Shown here piece by piece: positions 19,101 to 27,445 of a DNA stretch of 64,000 bases; the first letter of the stretch is position 1, and the number at the start of each line of letters is the position of its first letter. The notes beneath the pieces were generated by a model. That model was not told the DNA's origin, did no database searches, and saw only the letters and a program-made list of their open reading frames with translations. The translations under genes and the position numbers were made by a program. Source of the stretch: Clostridia bacterium (GTDB lineage Bacteria; Bacillota; Clostridia; Saccharofermentanales; Saccharofermentanaceae); contig JAEEIT010000129.1 of the NCBI GenBank assembly GCA_016281535.1, positions 24,812-88,811 of the forward strand, read 5' to 3'.

Positions 19101-20164
19101 TGAATGAGGTAATGGCTGCACCACAGGGAGAGAAACTTCCTTACACGACGATGTGGAAGCTGGGGACGCATCTTCAGAGACTTCTGGCGGCGCTGGTGCG
19201 AAGACATCCGGCATGGGTGGATCCGATCCTCAATCGGGTAAAGGTAGAGGAAGGAGATCTGGATTATTCGGGTGAAGAGAGAAGTCCCGACAGCCCGGAT
19301 CTGGCGTTGATCGTCGACAGTGGCAGCAGGCTGTCGGTAAGTCCGGTCGAGCCGCCTTCTTCAGATGCTGCTGCATATGAGGAAGCGAGAAACGAGAAGA
19401 TTGAAATGAAACTTACTGCTGAAGAAAATAGGCGTTTCGCGCTTCTTGAGATGGATGAGAAAGGGTGGAAGGAGCTCGACCTGATCCCGTCGAAATCCAC
19501 AGTCAGCGACTTTGCCCGCATGCTGAACCGGGAAGAGACCGAGGAAGAGGAAGAGCCGGCGAGGCTGGAAACCATGAATATGCGTGTGCATGAAAGTGCC
19601 GAGAAATGGAAAGGTTCAGGATATACCGCTGCGGAGCTGGGTACACTTCTTCACAGTGCCTGGCAGTATCTCGATTTCGCGGGAATTCGAAGCAGTGGCG
19701 GTAAAGTGGACTGGCAGGCTGAACTTACGAAACTTTCAAGTAACGGCATGATCGCGAAGGATCAGGTCGAAGTGCTTCTTCCCTTTGCACCATGTATGCA
19801 GAAGTTCCTGGAAAGTGATCTTTGCGGCTCGGTCGTTTCGGCAGAGGAAGATCCGGAACGGGGAACGTTCAGGGAGATCCCCTTTGCGCTTGCTCTCCCG
19901 GGGGCGGAAGGAGACGGACACGATTTTACTCTTGTACAGGGTATGATCGATATCTGGTTCATTGATACAGACGGACAGGCTGTACTGATCGACTATAAAT
20001 CCGACCGGATCTCCGGAAGTGCCGAAGAGAAGCAGGCGGAAGTCGAGAAGCGCCATAAGGCCCAGATCGATATGTATGCGCAGGCGATTACGGCGGCGAC
20101 CGGAAAACAGGTGAAGCGTAAGATCATCTGGCTGATTCGGGACGGAATGGCGATTGAACTGTAG
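16160..20164 (+). CDS. addA: ATP-dependent helicase/nuclease subunit AddA
   Basis: SAAAGSGKTTVMTERIV Walker A, IDEYQDNS, LLYVAMTRAEKKL, VLIDYKSDRI. Confidence 0.93.
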   Translation: MRRVNPTTEQSNIIKEPRGNLLVSAAAGSGKTTVMTERIVARILKRELSVDRMLVMTFTNAAAANMSAKLEEKLRAVLAKTSDREMRKYLSSQIAMLPSAFISTIDAFCVKVISSFSSSVRDENGELLIEPGSTVLDDTHKAILLSESFDEVFAEAYLLTEKADADPEYGKEIMDSGKDGTWPGDLLELGVTRKVWAEQFIGMVTSLGSGRDDRSLKEDMMKKLDYLRSLPRYRLWLTEKLLKKKEESDAPLSSPFYGRIWKTVRTLVKERLPYVRKNFADVDQVIFLKDAKKNAERQKQWKIWLAYVLAFGEYIADTEEFDWDELVARAAKKPSDKLPDARRSKNTDDTLLDYLDELGPFYELSYLLTGVSKNGDLTKVMNKYTRFFFGKTEEELREEARNLFPTLLRYFEVVLAADRRYAEKKRKESSLDFTDQEQMAMLLLSQEEVASYYRDLFDEIYIDEYQDNSGVQDAIVQCFSRENVFFVGDVKQSIYRFRHAKPQMFLDRCEKYEAGQGGTLFRLKENFRSVSGVLSVANEVFEEIMGKDFADIEYDDSHALKKGVKQNEPKETGGSPVTVILAEDDWVEEDEEDEKSSAEDTGSSDGTSAQKEEGKDEGTSESDEDGDEYGQSDEQLLKNVEKEARIIARKIYELSRLPGFSYKDCAVLTTTNATAMKAAEMLGKCGIPARGPFLGNILQHPDLRVMIDLARITDNVLVDIPLASVMKSGIPQAGFSDEDLLVIRLFADKEGRGAALFCEKVLFFAEKAEGDLAEKVRSFLSFVNDLRTWAMQMPMTKWLEHVYAITDYPKRVRMQMNGEERYFALMSLAEWAARFDLTRRSGLRAFVGYIEEMDAQKDSKTEIELSASLEDVVRCMTIHKSKGLEFPYVFLCGLQASQKADASPVRLNENGEMAAVCYCPQWQAKYEPHDFFFLNMENRREEEAEKIRLLYVAMTRAEKKLFVVAVVRRTKENMISGCSWVNEVMAAPQGEKLPYTTMWKLGTHLQRLLAALVRRHPAWVDPILNRVKVEEGDLDYSGEERSPDSPDLALIVDSGSRLSVSPVEPPSSDAAAYEEARNEKIEMKLTAEENRRFALLEMDEKGWKELDLIPSKSTVSDFARMLNREETEEEEEPARLETMNMRVHESAEKWKGSGYTAAELGTLLHSAWQYLDFAGIRSSGGKVDWQAELTKLSSNGMIAKDQVEVLLPFAPCMQKFLESDLCGSVVSAEEDPERGTFREIPFALALPGAEGDGHDFTLVQGMIDIWFIDTDGQAVLIDYKSDRISGSAEEKQAEVEKRHKAQIDMYAQAITAATGKQVKRKIIWLIRDGMAIEL

Positions 20165-20323
20165 AAATTGTGCAATCTGCACAAACGAACATAGAACTAA
20201 AGGAGGACGTTTCATTAGAAATGCCCTCTTTGCTTCTGTGGGAATTGCCGTATAATTATTTTGGGCGAATTTCCACACTAAACACATTTTTATGCCCTTG
20301 TTTCCCATACACCACACACGCAA

Positions 20324-20347
20324 ATGTACAAGGAGGACGATGTACAT
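20324..20347 (+). promoter_or_regulatory. hairpin with Shine-Dalgarno in its loop, upstream of first sigma factor
   Basis: ATGTACA-aggaggacga-TGTACAT; ATG at 20348 follows immediately. Confidence 0.45.
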
Positions 20348-21295
20348 ATGGCTACTATTCTCTCTAAGCACCCGGAAGCTATGGACTCGGAAAACGAGAT
20401 GTTTCTCTCTTCAGATGAGGCTCTTTCTTCGTTTCAGGAGAAAGAGAGTGACGCTGAAGGAAAAGAGGATCTCGGATCCGGATACATGGACGATTCCACG
20501 AAGCAGTATATGGCGGAGATCGGCCGCTATCCTCTTCTTACCCCGGAAGAGGAACTGGATGTTGCCCGCCGTGTGGCGGAAGGGGATGAAGAGGCAAGGA
20601 GTACGCTTATTACGAGCAACCTGCGCCTGGTCGTCTCTATTGCGAAGAAGTATACTTCTTCCGGTATGCTGATCCTGGATCTGATTGAGGAGGGAAATAT
20701 CGGTCTGATGAAGGCCGTGTCGAAATACGACTACAGGAAAGGTTATAAGTTCAGCACGTATGCGACCTGGTGGATCCGCCAGGGGATCACGCGCGCCATT
20801 TCCGAGAAATCGCGCCTGATCCGGCTCCCTGTTCACGCGTGCGAATCCGTGAACCGTATGAACCGCTGCATCCGTGAACTGACACAGAAGCTCGGCCGTG
20901 AACCTTCGGAAGAGGAAGTGGCCGGAAGCATGGGCTGCTCGGTAAAGAAAGTCCGTGAACTCAGCGATATCAGCCGTGATCCTGTCTCTACGGATAAGCC
21001 TGTGGGAGAAGAGGGAGATGCCACGCTGGGCGATCTGGTCGTGGATGGAAGTATCCCGTCTCCGGAAGAGACCGTAGAGAATACACTCCTTCGTGAACGG
21101 ATGGAGGAGATCCTGGACAAGTGTCTGGATCCGAGAGAACGGACGGTGATACGCTGGCGGTACGGCTTCGACGGAGGTCGTCAGCGCACGCTGGAAGAGA
21201 TCGGCCGGCATTTCTCCGTGACACGTGAGAGGATCCGCCAGATCGAGGCGAAGGCCCAGCGTAAGATTAAGAGAGAACTCAGTAAGAACGCCTGA
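20348..21295 (+). CDS. RNA polymerase sigma factor, RpoD/SigA-like paralog (short N-terminus)
   Basis: [19 protein letters not shown] region 2; [31 protein letters not shown] region 4.2. Confidence 0.9.
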   Translation: MATILSKHPEAMDSENEMFLSSDEALSSFQEKESDAEGKEDLGSGYMDDSTKQYMAEIGRYPLLTPEEELDVARRVAEGDEEARSTLITSNLRLVVSIAKKYTSSGMLILDLIEEGNIGLMKAVSKYDYRKGYKFSTYATWWIRQGITRAISEKSRLIRLPVHACESVNRMNRCIRELTQKLGREPSEEEVAGSMGCSVKKVRELSDISRDPVSTDKPVGEEGDATLGDLVVDGSIPSPEETVENTLLRERMEEILDKCLDPRERTVIRWRYGFDGGRQRTLEEIGRHFSVTRERIRQIEAKAQRKIKRELSKNA

Positions 21296-21297
21296 TC

Positions 21298-21870
21298 CTA
21301 GCTTCTGTCTTCGGATTTCTTTGCCCGGAGAGCGCGGAAAAACTCCTTAAGAAGGGCACTGGACTCTGCCTCCAATATCCCGCCGGTGGACTCGACGTGA
21401 TGATTGTGGGGGAGATCGAAGAGCCGGCTCTTCGAGAAGACGGCTCCGCCCTTCGGATCGTAGGCACCGAAATACACGTGCCGTATATGAGACTGTATGA
21501 TGGCACCGGCACACATGTAACAGGGCTCGAGTGTCACATACAGATCACAGTCGAAAAGATGCCAGGCGGACAGCTTGCGGCAGGCCTTCGAGATGCATAC
21601 CATCTCCGCGTGAAGCGTCGCATCCTGCTTCGTCTGGCGGAGATTGTGGGCACGGGATATGATCCGGCCGTCCTTGACGATGACGCATCCGATGGGGGAT
21701 TCGCCTAAAGCGTAGGCTTTCTGCGCCTCCTTCAGGGCGGCGCGCATGAATTTGGTATGTGTTTCGATTTCGGAAGTCCGGTCGTCCGGAAGATGGGAAG
21801 CAGCCAAATGTAATATCCTCTTTTCTTGCTCATACACAGATTTTCTAAAAAGAAAACGAAATTTGTGCAA
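21298..21870 (-). CDS. nucleoside/tRNA-adenosine deaminase (TadA-like); start uncertain
   Basis: ATLHAEMVCISKACRKL and LEPCYMCAGAIIQSHI zinc motifs. Confidence 0.88.
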   Translation of the reverse strand: MHKFRFLFRKSVYEQEKRILHLAASHLPDDRTSEIETHTKFMRAALKEAQKAYALGESPIGCVIVKDGRIISRAHNLRQTKQDATLHAEMVCISKACRKLSAWHLFDCDLYVTLEPCYMCAGAIIQSHIRHVYFGAYDPKGGAVFSKSRLFDLPHNHHVESTGGILEAESSALLKEFFRALRAKKSEDRS

Positions 21871-21971
21871 CTTTTTATTTGCACTTACTCAAGTCTGCGT
21901 ATATAATGTACTTTGCCTATATGTGGTATTATACCCTTTTATAGGTGATAGAGCAAAGGAAAAAGGATTAA

Positions 21972-22751
21972 ATGGCTACAGAACAAGGTATTTGTAAGAA
22001 TTGCGGTTCGCTTCTTATGGTGAACAGCAGTGATGAATTGTGCGAATGTATTTTTTGCGATTGCGTATTTCCCAGTGCAGAGGCAATCGAGATCTTTAAA
22101 AACCCGGACGGAGTAGAATTCCCGAATCTTCCTCAGCCGAAGCGTGAGGGCAAGGTGACACGTCATACCGTGACGCCGGTCTTCGACGATGTGGTAGAGA
22201 AGGCTGTTCGGGTCGATAAGGCCGTAAACAAAGAAGCAAAAGTCGAGAAGCTCTACGAGCTTTCCCCGGATGATGTAAAGACACCGAAGAAGGTGAAGAT
22301 GATCGTTTACCTGGCGACTGCCGCCTGTCTTCTGATCGTTCTGGGTATTTCCATTCCGCTTTGCGTGATCCGCTCGAACCATGCGAAGGGGATCGAGAAG
22401 AATATAGCCCGCTGTATCACGGATTCCGGCATGAAAGTGTCAACTGAGGTGGATGGCGGATATGCGACCGGGTATAAGATCTCCGGACAGACGAATAAGA
22501 AACTGGAACTCGTTTCTTCCGAAGATGTGGAGAAAGCGCAGGTCCTGTCGGCTTTTGAGTCGTACTGTGCGATCCGCGGCGAAGAGTACGGGTACTCTTC
22601 ATCTGACAGTGCTCATTACTACAGTGGTGTAGTTCTTACAGTATATGCTCCGAATGGAAGATTTACGATCGAAGGGAATAAGGAAGGCGTAAGTGAAGAG
22701 AACGTCGAGTTGTTCGTTCCCGAAACAGAAGAGTCGGAAAGCGAAACATAA
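21972..22751 (+). CDS. membrane-anchored zinc-ribbon protein of unknown function
   Basis: N-terminal CKNCG..CECIFCDC; single TM (IVYLATAACLLIVLGISIPLCVI); extracytoplasmic C-terminus. Confidence 0.6.
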   Translation: MATEQGICKNCGSLLMVNSSDELCECIFCDCVFPSAEAIEIFKNPDGVEFPNLPQPKREGKVTRHTVTPVFDDVVEKAVRVDKAVNKEAKVEKLYELSPDDVKTPKKVKMIVYLATAACLLIVLGISIPLCVIRSNHAKGIEKNIARCITDSGMKVSTEVDGGYATGYKISGQTNKKLELVSSEDVEKAQVLSAFESYCAIRGEEYGYSSSDSAHYYSGVVLTVYAPNGRFTIEGNKEGVSEENVELFVPETEESESET

Positions 22752-22829
22752 GGATATACTGCTTTAGGTGATGGGAAGCCCGGTGCAGAGGTGATCTGCA
22801 CATATATGCACGAATTTGGAGGCATAAGC

Positions 22830-23897
22830 ATGGCAAGTGATTTTTCAACAATTCTCCAGAAACTGGAAAATATGGCGTTAGCCAACAACAATACGATTTC
22901 CTCTCTGGATGTAATGACGGTGATCGAAGAAAATGACGGCGATCCGGATATGGTCGATAAGGTCTTCGACGAGATGGAGGCGAAAGGTATCTCCATTTCC
23001 GACGGATCCATTATGGAAGATGACGCGATCCGCGAACTGAACCTGGATACCGGTGCGGTCGATGGCGCGGGCATGGACGATCCGGTCCGTATGTATCTGA
23101 AAGAAATCGGTAAGGTTCCGCTTCTTACGGCCGATCAGGAGCAGGAACTCGCACAGCGTATGCTCGAGGGCGATGAAGAGGCCAAGAGCAAACTGATCGA
23201 GGCGAACCTCCGTTTGGTGGTTTCGATTGCGAAGAGATATCTGGGTCGTGGTATGCAGTTCCTCGATCTGATCCAGGAAGGAAACCTGGGCTTGATCAAG
23301 GCCGTAGATAAGTTCGACCATTCGAAAGGTTTTAAGTTCAGTACCTATGCGACATGGTGGATCCGTCAGGCGATCACCCGTGCGATTGCGGACCAGGCCA
23401 GAACGATCCGTATTCCGGTCCACATGGTGGAGACGATCAACCGTCTGGTGCGTGAGCAGCGTTCCCTGATCCAGGAACTGGGCCGTGAGCCTACCGTGGA
23501 AGAAATCGCCGAGCGCATGGGCATGTCTGTGGAGAAGGTCCGTGAGATCCAGAAGATCTCCCAGGAACCGGTTTCTCTCGAGAAGCCGATCGGTGAGGAA
23601 GAAGACAGCCATCTCGGTGACTTTATCCCGGATGACGATGCGATGTCTCCTGCCGATCAGGTGGCATATACGCTTCTTAAGGAACAGCTCCTTGACGCCA
23701 TGAAGGGTCTTACTGCCAGAGAAGAGAAGGTACTGCGCCTCCGTTTCGGTCTGGATGACGGCCGCCAGCGTACTCTCGAAGAAGTAGGTAAGGAATTCAA
23801 CGTTACCCGTGAGCGTATCCGTCAGATCGAAGCGAAGGCTCTTCGTAAGCTTCGTCATCCCAGCCGTGCCAAGAAGTTAAAAGAATTCCTCGACTAA
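22830..23897 (+). CDS. rpoD: primary RNA polymerase sigma factor
   Basis: [87 protein letters not shown]. Confidence 0.95.
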   Translation: MASDFSTILQKLENMALANNNTISSLDVMTVIEENDGDPDMVDKVFDEMEAKGISISDGSIMEDDAIRELNLDTGAVDGAGMDDPVRMYLKEIGKVPLLTADQEQELAQRMLEGDEEAKSKLIEANLRLVVSIAKRYLGRGMQFLDLIQEGNLGLIKAVDKFDHSKGFKFSTYATWWIRQAITRAIADQARTIRIPVHMVETINRLVREQRSLIQELGREPTVEEIAERMGMSVEKVREIQKISQEPVSLEKPIGEEEDSHLGDFIPDDDAMSPADQVAYTLLKEQLLDAMKGLTAREEKVLRLRFGLDDGRQRTLEEVGKEFNVTRERIRQIEAKALRKLRHPSRAKKLKEFLD

Positions 23898-23924
23898 CCC
23901 TGTTCTTTCGGCGAGGTCGGTTAT

Positions 23925-25265
23925 ATGAAGCGGCTTACTTTCAAATCCGGATTTATATCCAGAGATGGACTGGACTTCGTCAATCAGAGGAAGTTCATGC
24001 GTGAAGCCCTGCTTGAGGTATGCTCTCCGAAAGAAGTGACCATTCCCATGAAGCAGCATGTCGGCACACCATGCGAACCTGTCGTTTCCGTCGGGGACAG
24101 TGTGGCGATGGGCGATCCTGTCGGCATGCCTTCGGATATGGGAGGCGTCCCTGTGCATGCAAGCATCTCCGGTACGGTCACGAGAATCGATACGATCCGG
24201 CTTCCCAATAAGGTCAGCTGCAAAGCAGTGACGATCAAGAACGATCTTCACCGCCGTGTTTCTCCGCGTATTACGCCAAGGAAAAACTACTCGTCGCTTT
24301 CGATCGAAGAGATGACGAAGCTTCTGTGGGCTTCCGGGATCTGCGGCATGGGCGGAGAAGGTGTACCGACGTACACGAAGTGCATGCGTGCAAGAAATGC
24401 CGGTGTGGATACACTTCTGGTCAACTGTACACAGAGTGAACCGTTCCTTTCCTGCGATCTTCACCATGTCCGGGTCAATGCGGCGAAGGTACTTCAGGGG
24501 GCCATGGCGCTGAGCGGGATCTGTCACGTGAAGAGAGTCCTGTTCTGTATTGAAGATACGTGGACAGATGAGATCGTGGCCCTCAACCAGGCGGTAGAGA
24601 ATGCGAAAGGACGCTATCTGGACAGAAAGATCGAAGTGCGCTTGTTTAAACCGAGATTCCCGCAGGGCTGTCAGCAGCTCCTGATCAAGGCACTCTACGG
24701 CGTCGAGCTCGAACTGGGAAGACAGCCTGAAGAAGCCGTAAAGGCAGTACTGTTTAACGCGTCGACATGTTTCGCTTTCTCGGAGATGATCGAGAAGAAC
24801 CAGCCACTGACATCACGTATCGTGACGATATCCGGCGATACGATCACGGGACATAACGTGCTCGTGCCGATCGGTACCAGTGTGGCGGAGATCCTGGAGA
24901 GAGTTCCGGGTGCCCATAGCGCCCAGCGTGTCGCATGGGGCGGGGCCATGACGGGAGTTGCCATCGACCGGCTGGACGTACCGATCATCAAGACCACCGC
25001 TGCGATTACGATCATCCGGAAATTCGAACCGCCGAGAACGAACTGCATTCACTGCGGTTCCTGTATCGGGGCCTGTCCCGTAGGACTTGCTCCTGTCCTT
25101 CTGAACCGTCTGATCGAACTGGGGCAGACCGAGCAGCTGAAGTCGGAATCCGTGGAACAGTGTATCGCCTGCGGTGCCTGTTCGTATGTATGCCCGGCCG
25201 GCATCGAACTGTCGACGAATATTGCGAAAGCGGCCCATCGGGCAAGAAGGAGCGGACGGGTATGA
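23925..25265 (+). CDS. RnfC-like electron transport subunit (divergent)
   Basis: ASGICGMGGEGVPTYTK; PQGCQQLLIKALYG; two ferredoxin motifs CIHCGSCIGACP and CIACGACSYVCP. Confidence 0.85.
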   Translation: MKRLTFKSGFISRDGLDFVNQRKFMREALLEVCSPKEVTIPMKQHVGTPCEPVVSVGDSVAMGDPVGMPSDMGGVPVHASISGTVTRIDTIRLPNKVSCKAVTIKNDLHRRVSPRITPRKNYSSLSIEEMTKLLWASGICGMGGEGVPTYTKCMRARNAGVDTLLVNCTQSEPFLSCDLHHVRVNAAKVLQGAMALSGICHVKRVLFCIEDTWTDEIVALNQAVENAKGRYLDRKIEVRLFKPRFPQGCQQLLIKALYGVELELGRQPEEAVKAVLFNASTCFAFSEMIEKNQPLTSRIVTISGDTITGHNVLVPIGTSVAEILERVPGAHSAQRVAWGGAMTGVAIDRLDVPIIKTTAAITIIRKFEPPRTNCIHCGSCIGACPVGLAPVLLNRLIELGQTEQLKSESVEQCIACGACSYVCPAGIELSTNIAKAAHRARRSGRV

Positions 25266-26227
25266 AGAGAAAACAGCTCGCTCCCCATATTCATGCCGAT
25301 CAGCCGGCCTCGGTCCGCTACATCTATGTGCTGCTGGCCCTTCTTCCGGCCTGGATCGGTGCCGTATTCTACTATGGGATCCGTGTGGTCGTACTCTCGG
25401 CCGTTTCCATGGGATGTTTCTTCCTTTCGGACTACATCGTCTCCAGACGCATGTATCCGGAACAGTCATACTATGTGGACTTAAGCTCTCTGATCAGCGG
25501 ACTTCTCCTGGTTCTGATGGTCCCGGCGTCCACATCGGTCTGGGCGGTCCTTCTGGCCTCCCTCTTCGGATCGCTTCTCGTGAAGCAGGCATTCGGAGGC
25601 GTGGGAACGAATATCTTAAATCCCGCACTGGCATCGCGGGCATTCCTGGAATTCACATTTCCTGTCCAGATGACGGCGGTGGAAGCCCCGTTTTCCGGGC
25701 TGTGGCATCTTTCCTCGCTTCTGAACGGAAAGCCGGCCGCGCAGATGGTCTCCACAGAGACTTCCGTTCCGTGGATGCATATTCTCTCCGGACGGATCAC
25801 CGGCATGGCAGGCGTCACGTCGATCGTGCTCCTTCTGATCGGTCTTCTGATCCTTCTTGAGAGAAGACTGTTCCGTTTCGAAGCGCCGGCGGGATACTTC
25901 CTGGTCCTGATATTCGGATATGTTCCTTTCTACTGGGATGCGCTGCGGTTCGATACCTTTTTCGTCTGGCTCTGTACTGGCGGACTTCTTCTGGTGGGGA
26001 TCTTCATGTTAAATGACTATTCCACGATCCCGATGGATCCGAAGGGAAGGTTTCTGTTCGGGCTGATAGCCGGTCTTCTGACGCTGGTGATGTACCGCTT
26101 CGGAAACAGTACCTATGCGATGGTATTCCCGGTTCTGATGATGAATATGACGACGCCGATCTTCGATCACTATCTGCGTCCGCGTGCTTTCTCCAAGCCG
26201 AGCTGGTACAGGGAGGTGGAAGAATGA
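25262..26227 (+). CDS. RnfD-like membrane subunit (divergent)
   Basis: FGGVGTNILNPALASRAFLEFTFP; PKGRFLFGLIAGLLTLVMYRFG; ATGA overlap with rnfC-like gene; in frame of ORF 24935..26227. Confidence 0.82.
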   Translation: MKRKQLAPHIHADQPASVRYIYVLLALLPAWIGAVFYYGIRVVVLSAVSMGCFFLSDYIVSRRMYPEQSYYVDLSSLISGLLLVLMVPASTSVWAVLLASLFGSLLVKQAFGGVGTNILNPALASRAFLEFTFPVQMTAVEAPFSGLWHLSSLLNGKPAAQMVSTETSVPWMHILSGRITGMAGVTSIVLLLIGLLILLERRLFRFEAPAGYFLVLIFGYVPFYWDALRFDTFFVWLCTGGLLLVGIFMLNDYSTIPMDPKGRFLFGLIAGLLTLVMYRFGNSTYAMVFPVLMMNMTTPIFDHYLRPRAFSKPSWYREVEE

Positions 26228-27444
26228 CCCGGTCTTTCTTTAAAGGTGTGACGATACATGCGGCCATCTGTGTGCTGGTCACGCTGACCTTTCTTTTCTC
26301 GTGCCTGAGTTATGCCCGGTCCGTGGCCCGTTCCGGACAGCAGGAAGAATACCGGGAACTCTACGGTTCTCTTCTCATGGCATCGGAGTACCGGTCACTT
26401 AAGACGGAAGTGCTGGACAATCACGAAGATATACTGGCGGTGTATAGTGCATATGACGAATCGGGACGTCTCATCGGGTATATTCTGGATGTGCAGACAC
26501 AGAACGCAGACGGCATGATCCATACACAGATGAGTATCAGCGAAGACGGAGAGAACCTGATGAATATCCGGGTGGTCGAGCAGAGCGGAATCGGAGAAGC
26601 TCTGACCGAGGAGCAGATGGATACGCTCCGCACCCAGCTTAAGGGACAGCGTATTCCGGTTTCAGTCCGTAAAGACCTGCCGACCGAAGCCTATAAGCAG
26701 ATGGACTATGACCCGCTCCTGGGGCTTCACGATGGCGTGTACTACGCACAGGCAGAGAATGCCGCATCGGACGGGTATAAGGATTACTGTGAGATCGAGG
26801 TCAGTGGCGGCCGTATCGTACGTGTGGAGTGGGATGCGGAAAATGAACTGTCCCACACCCGTTCCCAGGACTCGATCAGTGGGGAGTATAAAGTAAGCGG
26901 AAATATCTGGGCCGAGCAGTCCTATCGCCTCTGTAACCGTCTGGTGCTGGTACAGGATCCGGTGAAGCTGGCGATGAAGTCTGACGGAAAAACAGAGATC
27001 ATCGACGGTGTGACGATCGATATTTCCACTTTCGTCCAGCTCGTGAACGACTGCATCGCGAACTCGCGTGCTTCCTTTACGAAAGAGCAGTACCTGAAGA
27101 ATCAGAGCGGTACGGAGGATCCGGACGACGATGCGTCTTCGGAGACGACGGCGCCGCCGGAGGAGATCACGCCTGCCGTAACGGATGAGACGAAAGGAGC
27201 GCCGGAACCGACGACGGCTGCTGACACGGAACCTTCCGAACTCGGCGTCATCGGCGGAGAAGACGGTGTGGTCTCGGGAGAAGGAGATAACATCCTCTCG
27301 GATAGTGTGGACGGCATTCCATTAAGTGAGATCCGAACCTATATCGACGGACTTCCTGAAGCGCAGGCACAGACGGCGGCACTTCTGTCTTCGGTAAATG
27401 AGGCGTATAAGTTTATGCGTGAATATTTGAACTGGGTAGGCTGA
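26224..27444 (+). CDS. RnfG-like FMN-binding-domain protein with extended acidic C-terminus
   Basis: N-terminal TM; HDGVYYAQAENAASDGYKDYCEIEVSGGRIVRVEW; position between D and E/A genes. Confidence 0.7.
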   Translation: MTRSFFKGVTIHAAICVLVTLTFLFSCLSYARSVARSGQQEEYRELYGSLLMASEYRSLKTEVLDNHEDILAVYSAYDESGRLIGYILDVQTQNADGMIHTQMSISEDGENLMNIRVVEQSGIGEALTEEQMDTLRTQLKGQRIPVSVRKDLPTEAYKQMDYDPLLGLHDGVYYAQAENAASDGYKDYCEIEVSGGRIVRVEWDAENELSHTRSQDSISGEYKVSGNIWAEQSYRLCNRLVLVQDPVKLAMKSDGKTEIIDGVTIDISTFVQLVNDCIANSRASFTKEQYLKNQSGTEDPDDDASSETTAPPEEITPAVTDETKGAPEPTTAADTEPSELGVIGGEDGVVSGEGDNILSDSVDGIPLSEIRTYIDGLPEAQAQTAALLSSVNEAYKFMREYLNWVG

Positions 27445-27445
27445 T

